Shown one piece after another: positions 23,701 to 36,290 of a DNA stretch of 64,000 bases; position 1 is the stretch's first letter; each line of letters begins with the position of its first letter. Position numbers and translations under genes: made by a program. Source of the DNA: Helichrysum umbraculigerum (Eukaryota; Streptophyta; Magnoliopsida; Asterales; Asteraceae). The stretch lies in assembly GCA_949592205.1 (NCBI GenBank), contig CATIUR010000018.1, positions 281,501-345,500 of the forward strand, written 5' to 3'. The notes below the pieces were generated by a model, which did not search any database, had not been told where the DNA came from, and worked only from the letters and a program-made list of their open reading frames with translations.

Positions 23701-25696
23701 GCACAGGTAGCGGGATTACCTTTAAAATAATGATATTAACATATATTAGTTATTTAAAAAGCTCTTACTAACAAAGTCTAAAATTATATGATTTAATTGT
23801 AAATTTTGGAATATTTTCTTTCTCATGATACAAATAATATTATTAGCTTATTTATATGCATAAAAAATTATGAGTCGAACAAGCTCGTGGGTATACATGC
23901 TAGTTCAATATATACACAATTTATTTATATCATAATCAAACATACACAAAAATGACACATTAACTAACAAAGCTCGTTTATGTGAGTTAACTTATCTCCA
24001 TCTTTGGTTGTTTATCTTCGACTCAAGTGTCAAGTTCTAACATAATAACCATAATCTCTTTCCATTTCAGTCGTCTAAAATTGCAAAACATCCTAACAAC
24101 GTGTCTTCCCCATCGAACTTGTACGTGGTTTCTACATTTGTGTGATTTTGAAGTAATGTTTCTGTTTGCGAATTACGTTATTGAGAGGGTTCAATATGAA
24201 GGGGTTTCGATTGGAATTATAATGCATATTTATGAGTTCTGAGAATAGTTGGTGGGGAGTAGGATTCCGTTGTTCTAAATTTCTTAAAATTGTCCCACAT
24301 TTATACCAAATTTGCAAGACATTTTCAACTTAAACATGGATGGTGAGAAGAATAATCAAATGGTTACACGCTAGTGAGCTTCCATTGTTCATATACTTAA
24401 CTAATAATTAAACGTATACTATATCAAATACATCTTTACGTAATAATTTATTATGTGTCATTTTGCTAAGGGTATGAACTACCTAAACTAGTGGGGATAA
24501 AGAAATGGAAATACACTATCTTTAAATTTAAAGACACGATAGTTACTTAAATAGAAGGGAAATAAAATGGAATGTCTCTAATAACTCTAAAAGATTGTAA
24601 TTAAGTCAATTGTGCAGGTGGCACAGCTAAAACTTATTTATTTGATAAAATAATGGATTTTGCTGAACAAAATTGTATCGGCTTTCGATAAGAATATCAA
24701 ATGTGCATTAATTGAAGATAAACATGCCAATTTTGATTCACAATTATACTTAATCAATATAAAATTTGCATTGAATAAACTCGTAGTTTCCTTTTTAATT
24801 AAAAACATGTTTTTATTGATATTTCATATGATAAAAGGAAAATTGAGTATAATTAATAGATTTGAGTTTATTAAAGAGAGTCCTTAGACATAAAATAAAA
24901 GGAAAATTGAGTATAATTAATAGATTTGAGTTTATTAAAGAGAGTCCTTAGACATAAAATAATTTGGTGTGATGCTATATCGGACTGTAGAGCAAAAGTA
25001 GAGGATTTGAGGATGCCAAATTAGTTGTGAAAAACTTTGTTTTACAGATAGAGATAGATAGATTAATCGAAATTTAGTCACTATAAGATAAAAGTGGTAC
25101 CACTATCGCAAACGTCCACGTTCACATGTGTGACGGACATGTAAGCTTTTGAAGAATTTATCATTTGATGGCTTAAAATTGAAGCATGTATCATTTTGCC
25201 GTCTAAAATTGAAATGTGTATGATGTTAAACTTATGTCAATGTTCATGTTCTTTCCGTTGATAAGTTTAAACACTTATAAGTTTCACTTTTGGGCTATTT
25301 ACTTTATTAGATGCTAAAAAGCCTCAACGGCCCAATCCCTCGTATCACATCCCATTTCTATAGTGTATGTATATAAGGGCTCGTTTGGTAGGGAGAAATT
25401 CAGAGAAATGAAATGAAGCAGGGAAATGAAATGTAGAGAAATGAAATTGGCTGAGAAATTTTAAGTAATTCCATTGTTTGGTAGCATTAGAGAAATGGAC
25501 TTGAGAAATGAACAAAATCTCAATTCTTGCGTTTGGTAAGGAAATTGGAGAAATGAAAATGGATTTAACTATTAACAATGCCATTATATATAAAGAATTG
25601 TAGTTATAAACTTATAATACGTGAATATATATAATAGAAATTATAAAACAAACTTCAACAGCTTATAATTACCATGTACTATTTGTATGCATACGG
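20749..25696. other. AT-rich intergenic stretch, no gene recognised
   Basis: Nearly 5 kb in which I find no conserved frame. The frames at 20771-20968, 21072-21452, 22448-22651, 24027-24242 and 24660-24887 have no recognisable motif and no supporting splice signals. The words TGTACACGGGTTTAAAC (about 23478) and CATGCTAGTT (about 23897) resemble Helitron-like ends. A run of AATT repeats is at 22822-22845. The segment 25377-25560 repeats GAGAAATGAAA and GTTTGGTA and may be a one-sided MITE relic. Confidence 0.4.
24831..24958. repeat. 64 bp perfect tandem duplication
   Basis: Two adjacent copies of a 64-base unit beginning ATAAAAGGAAAATTGAG and ending AGACATAA. They appear identical base for base, so the duplication is recent. 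No gene is involved. Confidence 0.9.
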
Positions 25697-25705
25697 TATG
25701 GTAAT

Positions 25706-25879
25706 GGGTGGTGATTCATACACCACCTTTTTTTAGCCATACACCATTAATGCGCTTTACAGTTTTGTACAGTACAACATCCTAAAGCACATTTGGTGGT
25801 GTACGGCTAAAAAAATGTGGTGTACGGCTAAAAAGATGTGGTGTACGGCTAAAAAGATGTGGTGTACGAATCATCATCC
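25706..25879. mobile_element. MITE, Mutator type, with 9 bp TSD
   Basis: It is flanked by TATGGTAAT at 25697-25705 and 25880-25888. The left end is GGGTGGTGATTCATACACC and the right end, reversed, GGATGATGATTCGTACACC. The 174 bp body has no coding capacity. A 9 bp duplication is the usual mark of Mutator-type transposition. It is related to the element at 26871-27010 in ends and interior (GCCATACACCA, TTGTACNGTACAACA). Confidence 0.85.
25803..25862. repeat. Subterminal motif of the MITE amplified to three copies
   Basis: TGTGGTGTACGGCTAAAAA recurs three times in direct repeat inside the right arm. The sister MITE has one comparable copy (TAGTGGTGTATGGCTAATTT), so the extra copies arose by local amplification. 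Confidence 0.85.
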
Positions 25880-26029
25880 TATGGTAATAAATTTCAACAA
25901 CATTCAACATTTACATTACCATCACAAAAGATATGCACAGTTACATATGAGTGATATGCACCACTTCAAATGCTATCTCAAATACCAGGCTACTAATTAA
26001 CAGGCAAAATATCAACAAAACATAAGGAA

Positions 26030-26640
26030 TTGTTATTAATAATACCCAAGGTTATTTACAAAGGGTGAACATCTATTAACAAACTACAACTCTTGTTAAT
26101 GTGCATAACGCATATAATTTGACATCGTCTCTCCGAGCATATCACGTCTTGGTCTTTTTGGATCAAAAATAACTTCATTATGGTACTTCTGTGCAATCCA
26201 TACAGTAGTAATGATCACCACCTCAACGGGTTAGAATAGTGTGCTTTAACCCGTTAGTTGCACCATACTTCCGAAGACCTCTAAACGTAGTCGAACCTGT
26301 GATGCCTCAAAAAAAGAAAGCTATTAAAGTATATCTACGAATACGGACATGATGGAAACAATGTCTGCGAATATGGACATAATAGCATCTCGAAGCACTC
26401 GACTAATAGTAGCAACACTTGTAATATGACTTTGATACACCATCATCCACATATTGACATGTCCATTGATGAAATTCATTAGATATTTACTAAGAAGACT
26501 TCTAGACTCAATCATATGATTAATGATCATAATACTCAACGAAAACCAACTAACCATTTTTCTAGCAAGTGGTGATCTTGTCATCTTCTTAACATATGAA
26601 AATCAATTTGACAAACACCAACTGCTCCATATATATCGAA
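26030..26640 (-). other. Possible decayed PIF/Harbinger-like fragment
   Basis: The minus strand has an 86-codon frame (26584-26324) with a segment ATISRVLRDAIMSIFADIV. It vaguely recalls the GETISRHFN...VL.A motif preceding the catalytic core of plant Harbinger nucleases. Sequence to the left holds no open frame. The match is weak and from memory. Confidence 0.2.
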
Positions 26641-26870
26641 GAGAGCTGCTACTACTATTACATTTGTGATATATATAAAAAAAAAAAAAAAAATGAAGAA
26701 CAAGTTGCTCTGAAGTTACAGCTACTACTTGATACTAGTACACAGAGGCTTTAAGCAATTAAGCTACAATGAGGCACCTAAATTTCCTTCATTCATTCAT
26801 TCATCAATTTATAATTCATACATGAATGTGCCTTGCACGTGATTTGTCAATAAATACCCCTCCCTTTTTT

Positions 26871-27010
26871 GGAAGGGTGGTGATTTGTACACCATCAAAT
26901 ATTAGCCATACACCATTTTTATGCATCATTGTATTGTACCGTACAACACTGTAAAGCAGCTTTAGTGGTGTATGGCTAATTTTTGGTGGTGTACAAATCA
27001 CTGCCCCTTT
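26871..27010. mobile_element. MITE, Mutator type, sister of 25706-25879
   Basis: It is flanked by TCCCTTTTTT at 26861-26870 and 27011-27020; part of that match could be chance in a pyrimidine run. The ends are GGAAGGGTGGTGATTTGTAC and, reversed, AAAGGGGCAGTGATTTGTAC. The interior GCCATACACCATTTTTATGC mirrors the sister element. The length is 140 bp and it is non-coding. Confidence 0.75.
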
Positions 27011-27020
27011 TCCCTTTTTT

Positions 27021-28929
27021 TTAAGCTTAATTAACCCTTTTCTCCAACAAAAAAAAAACACGGAGAAATTTCCTTTGCAAAATCATCAATTTCTTCTCTT
27101 CAAAATGGGTGGGAATCAAATTACGAAGGATCCAGATTCTCCGGGAAAACAATGTCTCCGCCCAATACAATTCTCACGTGAAATCAACCGATTTCCATTT
27201 CTCCTGCCCCATTTTGATTGATTAAACACGTGGCAAAAGTAGCTGTTATATGGGTCCAATTGAAATGGTCTAATTCAATAACTACTTCCCCTGAATATCC
27301 TCATGTAAAATCTCAACACTTTGCCTTCAAAACTACAACACTTCCTATGACGGTTTTAAGCCCCACAAAAACAAATCAAATTCACAAACTTTACTTGTGT
27401 ATCTTCCCATTATTTGATCTGTAAGTCTTTTTTATTTTCAACTTCTTTTTCATTAGGATTATTTTGTTTTTTGAATGCTAAAATGATGGTTTTTGGTAGT
27501 GGTTTGGATATAATCTTGTGTTATATGTTGTTTTTTGGTACAATGAGGTTAAAGATTGGATCTTTCTTTGGTGAAATTTAAAACCCTTTCTTGGAATCAG
27601 GTTTTAAAGTGGTTTTCTGGTACACTACAATGTTTTGTTCTTCTTGTTATTTAATTAGATGTGTATCCTAGAACATCTGTTTTATATTAAAAAATGGTTG
27701 CCTTTGATCTTTCTTTACTGACTTTTAGATGGTTAAATTAGCTACAATAGCTATTAGTATGCATATAGTGGTCTTATTGATTCTAACATAATGAATTGGT
27801 CAAAGATTACATGGTAAAAACCGCAAAATAATTAAGACTCCCTTTTTTGGGATCATGTGTTTTGTTGGTAAAAAGTTTTGGGTTCAAATGACCTCCACTA
27901 GAACTATTATTATTATTATTATTATCGATTTATATATTATGTACGTATGAATAATACTATGAGTTATGATACTTGAATCCCCTGAAAAATTTTAGGCAAG
28001 CCCCCTCCTTTTTTTTTGGAGTATTTGGTACCGGTTTTGTTTATTTTAATGATTAGATCTCATTAATCATTTGTTTAACCTATCGATGGCATGCATGCAT
28101 GCATGCTCTTAATTTCGTTCCTACTCTGCGATTTTTCTTGCATGAATTCTCTTCCAATTGCATCTGGATTTGCTAGCTACCAATAACAAACCAAGTTTCA
28201 CTCTTAATTTCAAACCAAAATCTGCTGAAATTTACTAATTCTTGATTCCATTTATCATTATGATGCCTGTTTCATGCCTTTGTTTGTTAACGTTCATAGT
28301 TTCTGAAAATATATGTGTGAAGTAATAAGTTTACTTAGCAGTGCGACAATACGTACTTGCTTTTATGACTGACTTGAGCTAGAGTTATATTTGAAAGTTT
28401 ACATGGATACAATGGTTACGTGGTTTGAGCTCTTGGTCTGCTGGTTGCCTGCTGTTTTTATGTGTGCAGCGTGTGGGCCTGGTTTCTGTTTTGGACCCGT
28501 CATGGGGGCTACTGCCTCCTTTTGTATCTTTGATTTAGTTTTGTTTCGTACTTCTGAGTTGCTATATTACTGCTTGCAATATAGAGATCTGTTTGTTGTG
28601 GTAATTGCTTTGTTTGTTTCCGGACTTTGTTCTTGTTTTTCTTTCTAATGGTAAGTCTGTCGTTTTTTTTAAAAAATATATTTTTTCTGTATTAAACAAC
28701 CAATCGGAACACCATTGCGCTTTTTACGCCCATGGTCCATATCTTTCATTGTTTGTGGTCATTTGGTGGCTTATTGTTTCTACTTTATGTGGTTCTAATG
28801 GTTTACTGTTTTTGGTCCTATTTAGTTTCAACAGCATTATGCAGATGGGGATTTTGGGCGGTGGGACTTGTTTGTAATTCCTTTTGGTTTGTCTTTGAGC
28901 TTCCTAAAATTGTTTGTTATGACTTTCAG
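27021..28929 (+). other. Leader, probable 5' UTR intron and promoter side of the NPH3 gene
   Basis: A good donor, GTAAGT, is at 27421 after a leader-like stretch (27340-27420), and a good acceptor (TGACTTTCAG) ends at 28929, three bases before the start codon. This suggests one intron of about 1.5 kb within the 5' UTR. The frames at 28391-28648 and 28605-29013 lie in this intron. The same intron is copied upstream of the second locus. Confidence 0.55.
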
Positions 28930-28932
28930 GAG

Positions 28933-30918
28933 ATGTCGAGATATTCATTTTCGAAGGATGTTCAGGTCCCCGTATGCGGAATACCATTCAACTTGAACAG
29001 GGTAAAACCTTAGAAAATAGTCGAATTATTCATGTTCAATTAATTTCAACTTTTGAGGTCAAATCTGTCTTTTTGTATTAATTCACAGGATGATATATTT
29101 AAAACCAACACAAGTAAAGTATAGTACATTTTTATATCATACATAAGTAAATTTACCAGAGCCGGGAAGGAATGACATAAATGATAATTCTCAGAGTAAT
29201 TAGCACTCCGTATTTCGTCTGACCTTACTAAGTCAAACAGTACATTTTTAGTGAACTTTTGAGTTGTTCAACTGCAGGATCTTCTCGCTGCAAGATCATC
29301 AAAACTTTGTAAGCTGTTTAAAGAAAACCCTGAAGAAGATCTTTCTCATCTTCTACGTGATATCCCTACTACCCCTGAAGTTTTTGAGCTCATTGCAAGA
29401 TTCTGCTATGGTTTCAATGTCAACTTCACGCCAGAAAACGTCATTCCCATTTCTTGTTTGGCTTGCTATTTGGGTATGACTGATGCCCACAGCCCCCAAA
29501 ATCTCTTGAATCACGCTTTATCTTTCTTTGAACATGAAGTCATCACTGGCTGGAATGAATCATTAAGATCATTGAAAGCAATAAAGAATGAAATCGTTCT
29601 TCAACAAGCAGCAAAACTTGGTCTGATTGATGGTTGTATGGATTCAATCATCAATAAAGCTCTTGATAATCCACTTTTACTTGGTGAGCCAATCAAAAAT
29701 CATGTTCTCGATGATGATGATGAGGAAGAGGAGGAAGATGATGTTGGGTATAATGGGAATGTTTACAAACCAAATGCTAAAAGGCAACTCTTCGTTCTTG
29801 ATTGGAAGTCAGAAGATATATGTTTGACCACACTTTGTCTTCAATTCTATGAGCCCATAATTCGCGGGATGATTCAATGTAAAATGGGTTCCAATTACAT
29901 TGCATCGAATCTTTATTTGTATGCTAAGAGATGGGTGTACTTTGAACCAAAGGAAACCGATGAGGGATCATCTTCTTCTTCCGAATGTGTTTCTTCAAAC
30001 TCGAAAAGACTTGCCATTGAAGCAATTGAAAGACTTTTACCTCACGATCGAGGTGTTCTTCCTTGTGCATTACTATCCGAAATGCTACATTATGCAATAG
30101 TTTTAGAAGCTAGTGCTGCCTGTAGAGAAGGGTTTGAGGTGAGAATTGGGAGACAGCTAGATTTGGCAACGGTTAACGATTTGCTAATTCCATCTCAAGG
30201 GTATTCGAAAGTAGAAAAGTATGACACCGAGTGTGTTAGAAAAATCTTGAAACATTTTTACACTAATTTTACAGGGTCGAATCAATCGGGATTCGATATT
30301 GTGGCTGAACTTGTTGAGGATTATTTAGGTGAAGTGGCAAACGATATTGATTTGAAAAAGGACTCATTTATATCACTTGCTGAAATGTCGATTGCTGCAT
30401 CAGACGGAACACAAAGAACCTCAGATGGGATATATCGTGCGGTAGATATCTACTTAAATAAACACAGATATTTTACAGAATCTGAACGTGAAGAAATATG
30501 TGCGGTTTTGGATTGCAACAAGATGTCACCCGAGGCCTGTGAGCACGCAGCACAAAACGACCGGTTGCCGGTGCGCGTGGCTGTTCAGGTGTTGTTTGTA
30601 GGTCAGTTGCATTTGAGGGAGACGATCACGAAGGAGGTGGCTGGGTCTGAAGACGGGTCAAAAAAGTCAAAGTCAACGGAGGTCAATGAGGAGGAGGAAG
30701 TGAAGGGAGAATTAGAGAAAATGAGTAGTAAAGTGATGGAATTGGAAAAAGAATGTCTTGTGATGAGGAAAGAGATTCAGAGAGGTTATTTGAGGAACAT
30801 GAAAGCGGAAAAAGTGAAGTCAAATGTTTGGCGGGAAATGAAGAGGAAGCTCGGGTGCATATCGAGCCTCAACAGTAGTAACTGTCATGTGAAGAAGAAG
30901 AAGGTTCATCCAAGGTAG
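28933..30918 (+). CDS. BTB/POZ and NPH3 domain protein (CUL3 adaptor type)
   Basis: NPH3-family proteins bind CUL3 through a BTB fold and present substrates for ubiquitination, mostly at the plasma membrane in phototropin or auxin signalling. Two coding exons: 28933-29001 (MSRYSFSKDVQVPVCGIPFN...) and 29278-30918, joined AGG|GTAAAA to CTGCAG|GAT in frame, giving 569 residues, normal for the family. BTB lies at about 1-110 (ELIARFCYGFNVNFTPEN, SCLACYLGMTDAH), then an acidic Asp/Glu run near 165. The NPH3 domain spans about 175-450 (LPHDRGVLPCALLSEMLHYA, GRQLDLATVNDLLIPSQGYS, TSDGIYRAVDIYLNKH, MSPEACEHAAQN, VRVAVQVLF, QLHLRETI). The C-terminus is a short Glu/Lys coiled coil and a basic tail. 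No lesion is seen. The substrate is unknown. Confidence 0.93.
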
Positions 30919-31068
30919 AACATGACACAATAATTTTGAGTTCATTCCAATAATAAGTGTTACGCATTTTCTATTATTTGTTTCAGTCATTGCTGGTTGT
31001 TTGTTATTGTTCTGTATACAGTTGATTTGACTAGTAATTTTATTAAGCAGTTTTAATTTCAGATGCAT

Positions 31069-32213
31069 TACTTCAACTCAATCTATGTGTCCATTTCAGC
31101 TTTACTTTAGAAAAAGAGCAAAAAAGAGGTATTGTCAACTAACCAGTTAGCCCACAATGCAAGTGTTAATGCTACAAGTTTAAATAATCAGTACACAGAC
31201 TTGTATTTTGCTTACCGTTTAGTATAATATTAATGCAAATTACGGAGTAATATAAAGATAATAATGGAGTGATCATATTAACAGCACAGACTTGTTATAG
31301 CACGAAAAGGAATTTTTTTTTTTTTTAGCTTGCTATTCATTTGGAAGTGATATACCTGCTCAGGTATCTGTATTGTTGCCAAAATTAGCAACGAATTCCG
31401 GAACCTATATGAATTTGATAAGTTTGTTTTATGGCGTTATAATCATATTGAATCAAAGGCACATACTATTTTATAAACATGTCAACTGAAACCTGAAGGC
31501 TCAAGTATATATGTTTTTAGTGAATGGCTTTGTTGACTATATGATTTCCGTTGCTGCTGGCTAGTCTTATATGAGTTACAACTATCTCAAAAGTACCAAC
31601 TGCCACTGCCCTCATGTTAATGTAACAAAGCCTGATAAATAAGTGTTTAATTCATAATATAATATAATCCATTAAAATAGACTTTAGTGGGTAACATAAT
31701 ATTTGATGGTAAATAATATAATTAATGGACATTTTTTAAACCGTGTAAATAGTCAAAGTAGACAATTTAACTTCGGAGCCATATTTTCTTTTCCCCTTCT
31801 TCTTTATTTATTGCATTCGTTTTGGTTCAACTGTCGAAACTTTTCATGTTCCCAAAAACATTTAAATTCATATATAAAGATTTTAGAATAAGTTGGCCTT
31901 CCAAGTTCCAAAAACCAAATTAACTCCCTCTTTTAGTTAAAAAATCATCTTCAAAACGAGCATCATCTCTGGTTACTTTGCAGTTCACCTCTTTCATCAT
32001 ATTTGTCACAAAAGGTTTGTTAAACTTTTGTCAGTTTATTTGTCCGTTTAGTTTCTCTATTACTTTGGATTAGAATTAATTTTATTTACTTATTCATAAT
32101 GGTTTGAAATGAAGTTAATAGACTTAGAATTGCATAGCTTATAAAAATATTCGGTATAGTTTTGGTACATCCACGCATGCGTTCAACCATAGAGTAAATT
32201 TTATAAACTTGGA

Positions 32214-32251
<38 letters not shown>

Positions 32252-32984
32252 CATGAAATATGAATACAAGTTTATTGGTGATAATGACTTTTAATATCCT
32301 TAATAGGCTAAAGATAAAACATTTGTTGTTCATGTTTGCTATTTTTCTATATATGTATCAATTGTTCATATTTGGCTGCTTTATTGATGTATAAAATTTG
32401 CCGGGTCAAATCCCCTTTACCCGTACATATTTGGGTGTATTTGATCTTCTGTTTTGACTTTGAGGTGGTCAAAATAGCTCATTATCAATTGATGAGTTTG
32501 GTGGTAAAATTGACCTTTACCATCATGAATAAGTTAAAGATTACATCTTTTAATGGTTAGAACTTAGAATGAATTTTGGATTCAAATTTGGAAGTGTTAC
32601 TATGACCTGAAGCTTTGTGCCTATGTGTTCTAATGCAAAGCTGCATTTGACTTTCTGCATTGACTTTAAGATGGTCTAGTTAGTTCCAACAATGATCCAT
32701 ATAAGTTGAGTGGTAAATTTGAATTGTGGAACCATGACAAGGTTGTAGAGTATATTTTGTATCTTAAAAACTGAAAACTCTCTTCTGGATACAGATTTTA
32801 AGCACTTTTTTACATAAGTTTTGTTTTTCGTGTTCCTATTTATATAAATGCTTATCAAGTGTATATAAAAGGGTGTCTCCCTTTTTGATAATACATATGT
32901 GAAGTGAACTTGCTTTCATTTTGCTCTCAATTCAATTCATTGGTCTCTGAGCTTCCTAACATCTTTATGTACTCCTTTTAGGAG
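31069..32984. other. Intergenic and leader/intron remnant of an older NPH3 paralogue
   Basis: Up to about 31900 nothing is recognised. From about 31950 to 32980 the sequence resembles, at low identity, the leader and first intron of the intact gene (words such as GTTAAAGATT, GACTTTNAGATGGT, TGAAGTNA). It ends with an acceptor CTCCTTTTAG before the relic exon at 32985. An (AT)n run is at 32217-32247. Confidence 0.4.
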
Positions 32985-33053
32985 ATGTTGAGATATTCAT
33001 TTTCGAAATATATTCAGGTCCCCATATGCGGAATAACATTTCTTGTGAACAGG
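32985..33053 (+). pseudogene. Relic first coding exon of an NPH3 gene
   Basis: 69 nt encoding MLRYSFSKYIQVPICGITFL plus three residues, collinear with the 23-codon first exon of the intact gene (MSRYSFSKDVQVPVCGIPFN plus three residues). The frame is still open, but the donor is changed: AACAGG|ATATGA instead of AACAGG|GTAAAA, so normal splicing is not expected. It is more diverged than the exon at 34447, so it is the older copy. No second exon of its own follows. Confidence 0.8.
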
Positions 33054-33328
33054 ATATGACACTCCATCTTTAAAAAAAGTAATTACTCATGTTTAATACA
33101 TTTTGACATTCGATGTCAAGTGTGTCATATTGTTTTTAATTAACAGTATTATCCTTTTAAGACCAACACCGGCAGAGTAGAATACTTTCTATGATAATTT
33201 TACACGGTAAATTTTTTTAGAAAGCCCGGATGAAGTAACATAGATTATAAGTCACATAGTAATTAGTTTGTCTTTGGCCTTAATAAAGTCAAACTGTGCT
33301 TTTTTGGTGAACTTTTGATTTGTTCAAC

Positions 33329-36290
33329 TGCATGCTCTTAATTTCGTTCCTAATCTGCAATTTTTTTTTTGCATGAATTGTCTTCCAATTGCAGCTTGAT
33401 CTGCTAGCTACCAAATAACAATTAGGTTTCACTCTTAATTTCAAACCAAAATCTGCTGAAATTTACTATTTTTTCATTTCATTTATCATTATGATGCCTG
33501 TTTCATGCCTTTATTTGTTAATGTTCATAATTTCTGAAAACAAATGTGTGAAGTAATTAGTTTACTTAGCAGTACTTACTTGCTTTTATGACTGACTTAC
33601 ACAACTAGATATTGTTTATAGAAAACATATGATTTTTACATGCCAATTTATTTGAACCCTTTTAGTAGCTATATTTCGGTTCTGTAACTGATATAATTTG
33701 AATGCCTCTATGTTGGTTGCTTTATTGGCTTAAATACAATGTACTTGTTATATCTTAGCGCTCATGGAGTCAGTCATGTGCTAACTAGATAGAACTGATC
33801 TAGTATAATACGAGTACTACAAAATGAAAACCATGAAATTCGTTTATAATACTTCAAAGAAGTCCATGTGAGGTCTTTCGGGTGGGTTGGAGCTAGAGTT
33901 GAATCTGAAAGTTTTCATGGATACAATGGTTACGTGGTTTGAGCTCTTGGTCTGCTGGTTCCCTTCTGTTTTTATGTGTGCAGCGTGTGGGCCTGGTTTC
34001 TGTTTTGGACTCGTCGTGGGGGCTACTGCTTCCTTTTGTATCTTTGATTTAGTTTTGTTTCGTACTTCTAAATTGCTATATTACTGCTTACAATATAGAC
34101 ATCTGTTTATTGTGGTAGTTGCTTTGTTTTTTTTCCAGACTTTGTTCTTGTTTTTCTTTCTAATGGTAAGTCTGCCGGTTTTTCAAAAAAATATAATTGT
34201 TTGTATTAAACAACCAATCGGAACACCATTGCGCTTTTTACGCCCATGGTCCATATCTTTCATTGTTTGTGGTCATTTGGTGGCTTATTGTTTCTACTTT
34301 ATGTGGTTCTAATGGTTTACTGATTTTGGTCCTATTTAGTTTCAACAGCATTATGCAGATGGGGATTTTGGGCTGTGGGACTTGTTTGTAATTCTTTTTG
34401 GTTTGTCTTTGAGCTTCCTAAAATTGTTTGTTATGACTTTCAGGAGATGTCGAGATATTCATTTTCGAAGGATGTTCAGGTCCCCGTATGCGGAATACCA
34501 TTCAACTTGAACAGGGTAAAACCTTTGAAAATAGTCAAATTATTCATGTTTAATTAGTTTCAACTTTTGAGGTCAAATCTGTCATTTTGTATTAATTCAC
34601 AGGATGATATATTTAAAACCAACACAAGTAAAGTATAGTGCATTTTTATATCATACATAATCCAGTAAAATTACCACAAGCCTGGAAGGAATGACATAAA
34701 TGATAATTCTCTAAATAGCACTCCGTATTTCGTCTGACCTTAATAAGTCAATCAGTAGTTCAGTACATTTTTAGTGAACTTTTGAGTTGTTCAACTGCAG
34801 GATCTTCTCGCTGCAAAATCATCAAAACTTTGTAAGCTGTTTAAAGAAAACCCTGATGAAGATCTTTCTCATCTTCTTTGTGATATCCCTACTACCCCTG
34901 AAGTTTTTGAGCTCATTGCAAGATTCTGCTATGGTTTCAATGTCAACTTCACGCCAGAAAACGTCATTCCCATTTCTTGTTTGGCTTGCTATTTGGGTAT
35001 GACTGATGCCCACAGCCCCCAAAATCTATTGAATCGCGCTTTATCTTTCTTTGAACATGAAGTCATCACTGGCTGGAATGAATCATTAACATCATTGAAA
35101 GCAATAAAGAATGAAATCTTTCTTCAACAAGCTGCAAAACTTGGTCTGATTGATGGTTGTATGGATTCAATCATCAATAAAGCTCTTGATAATCCACTTT
35201 TACTTGGTGAGCCAATCAAAAATCATGTTCTCGATGATGATGAGGAAGAGGAGGAAGATGATGTTGGGTATAATGGGAATGTTTACAAACCAAATGCTAA
35301 AAGGCAACTCTTCGTTCTTGATTGGAAGTCAGAAGATATATGTTTGACCACACTTTGTCTTCAATTCTATGAGCCCATAATTCACGGGATGATTCAATGT
35401 AAAATGGGTTTGAATTACATTGCATCGAATCTTTATTTGTATGCTAAGAGACGGGTGTACTTTGAACCAAAAGAAACCGATGAGGGATCATCTTCTTCTT
35501 CCGAATGTGTTTCTTCAAACTAGAAAAGACTTGCCATTGAAGCAATCGAAAGACTTTTACCTCACGATAGAGGTGTTCTTCCTTGTGCATTACTATCCGA
35601 AATGCTACATTACGCAGTAGTTTTAGAAGCTAGTGCTGACTGTAGAGAAGGGTTTGAGGTGAGAATTGGGAGACAGCTAGATTTGGCAACGGTTAAGGAT
35701 TTGCTAATTCCATCTCAAGGGTATTCGAAAGTAGAAAAGTATGACACCGAGTGTTTTAGAAGAATCTTGAAACATTTTTACACTAATTTTACAGGGTCGA
35801 ATCAATCGGTATTCCATATTGTGGCTGAACTTGTTGAGGATTATTTAGGTGAAGTGGCAAACGATATTGATTTGAAAAAGGACTCCTTTATATCACTTGC
35901 TGAAATGTCAATTGCTGCATCAGAAGGAACACAAAGAACCTCAGATGGGATATATCGTGCGGTAGATATCTACTTATCTAAACATGGATATTTAACGCAA
36001 TCTGCACGTGAAGAAATATGTGCGGTTTTGGATTGCACCAAGATGTCACCCGAGGCCTGTGAGCACGCAGCACAAAACGAGCGGCTGCTGGTGCGCGTGG
36101 CTGTTCAGGTGCTGTTTGTAGGTCAGTTGCATCTGCGGGAGACAATCACGAAGGAGGTGGCGGGGTCTGAGGATGGGTCAAATAAGTCAAAGTCAACGGA
36201 GGTCGAAGAGGAGGAAGAGATGAAGGCAGAATTGGAGAAAATGAGTTGTAAAGTGATGGGGTTGGAGATAGAATTACTTGTGATGTGGAA
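33329..36290 (+). repeat. Duplicated (or converted) tract copied from the intact NPH3 locus
   Basis: From about 33329 the sequence matches 28093 onward (TGCATGCTCTTAATTTCG) at high identity through the intron, exon 1, intron 2 and most of exon 2, up to about 36290. The left junction joins an intron-2 end (TTGTTCAACTGCA) to mid-intron-1 sequence through the shared TGCA. Right of about 36290 identity falls abruptly. A block of about 290 bp, 33600-33888, is present here but not in the source. Confidence 0.8.

Noticed and set aside
26324..26584. Harbinger-type transposase gene
   Set aside because: There is only a faint resemblance in one short segment and no catalytic motif. It is kept as a low-confidence relic, not a gene.
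28391..29013. Overlapping frames in the NPH3 leader intron, conserved in the second copy (33887-34557)
   Set aside because: They lie in an intron, and the conservation is explained by the recent copying of the whole tract. Frame lengths differ between copies and there is no family motif.
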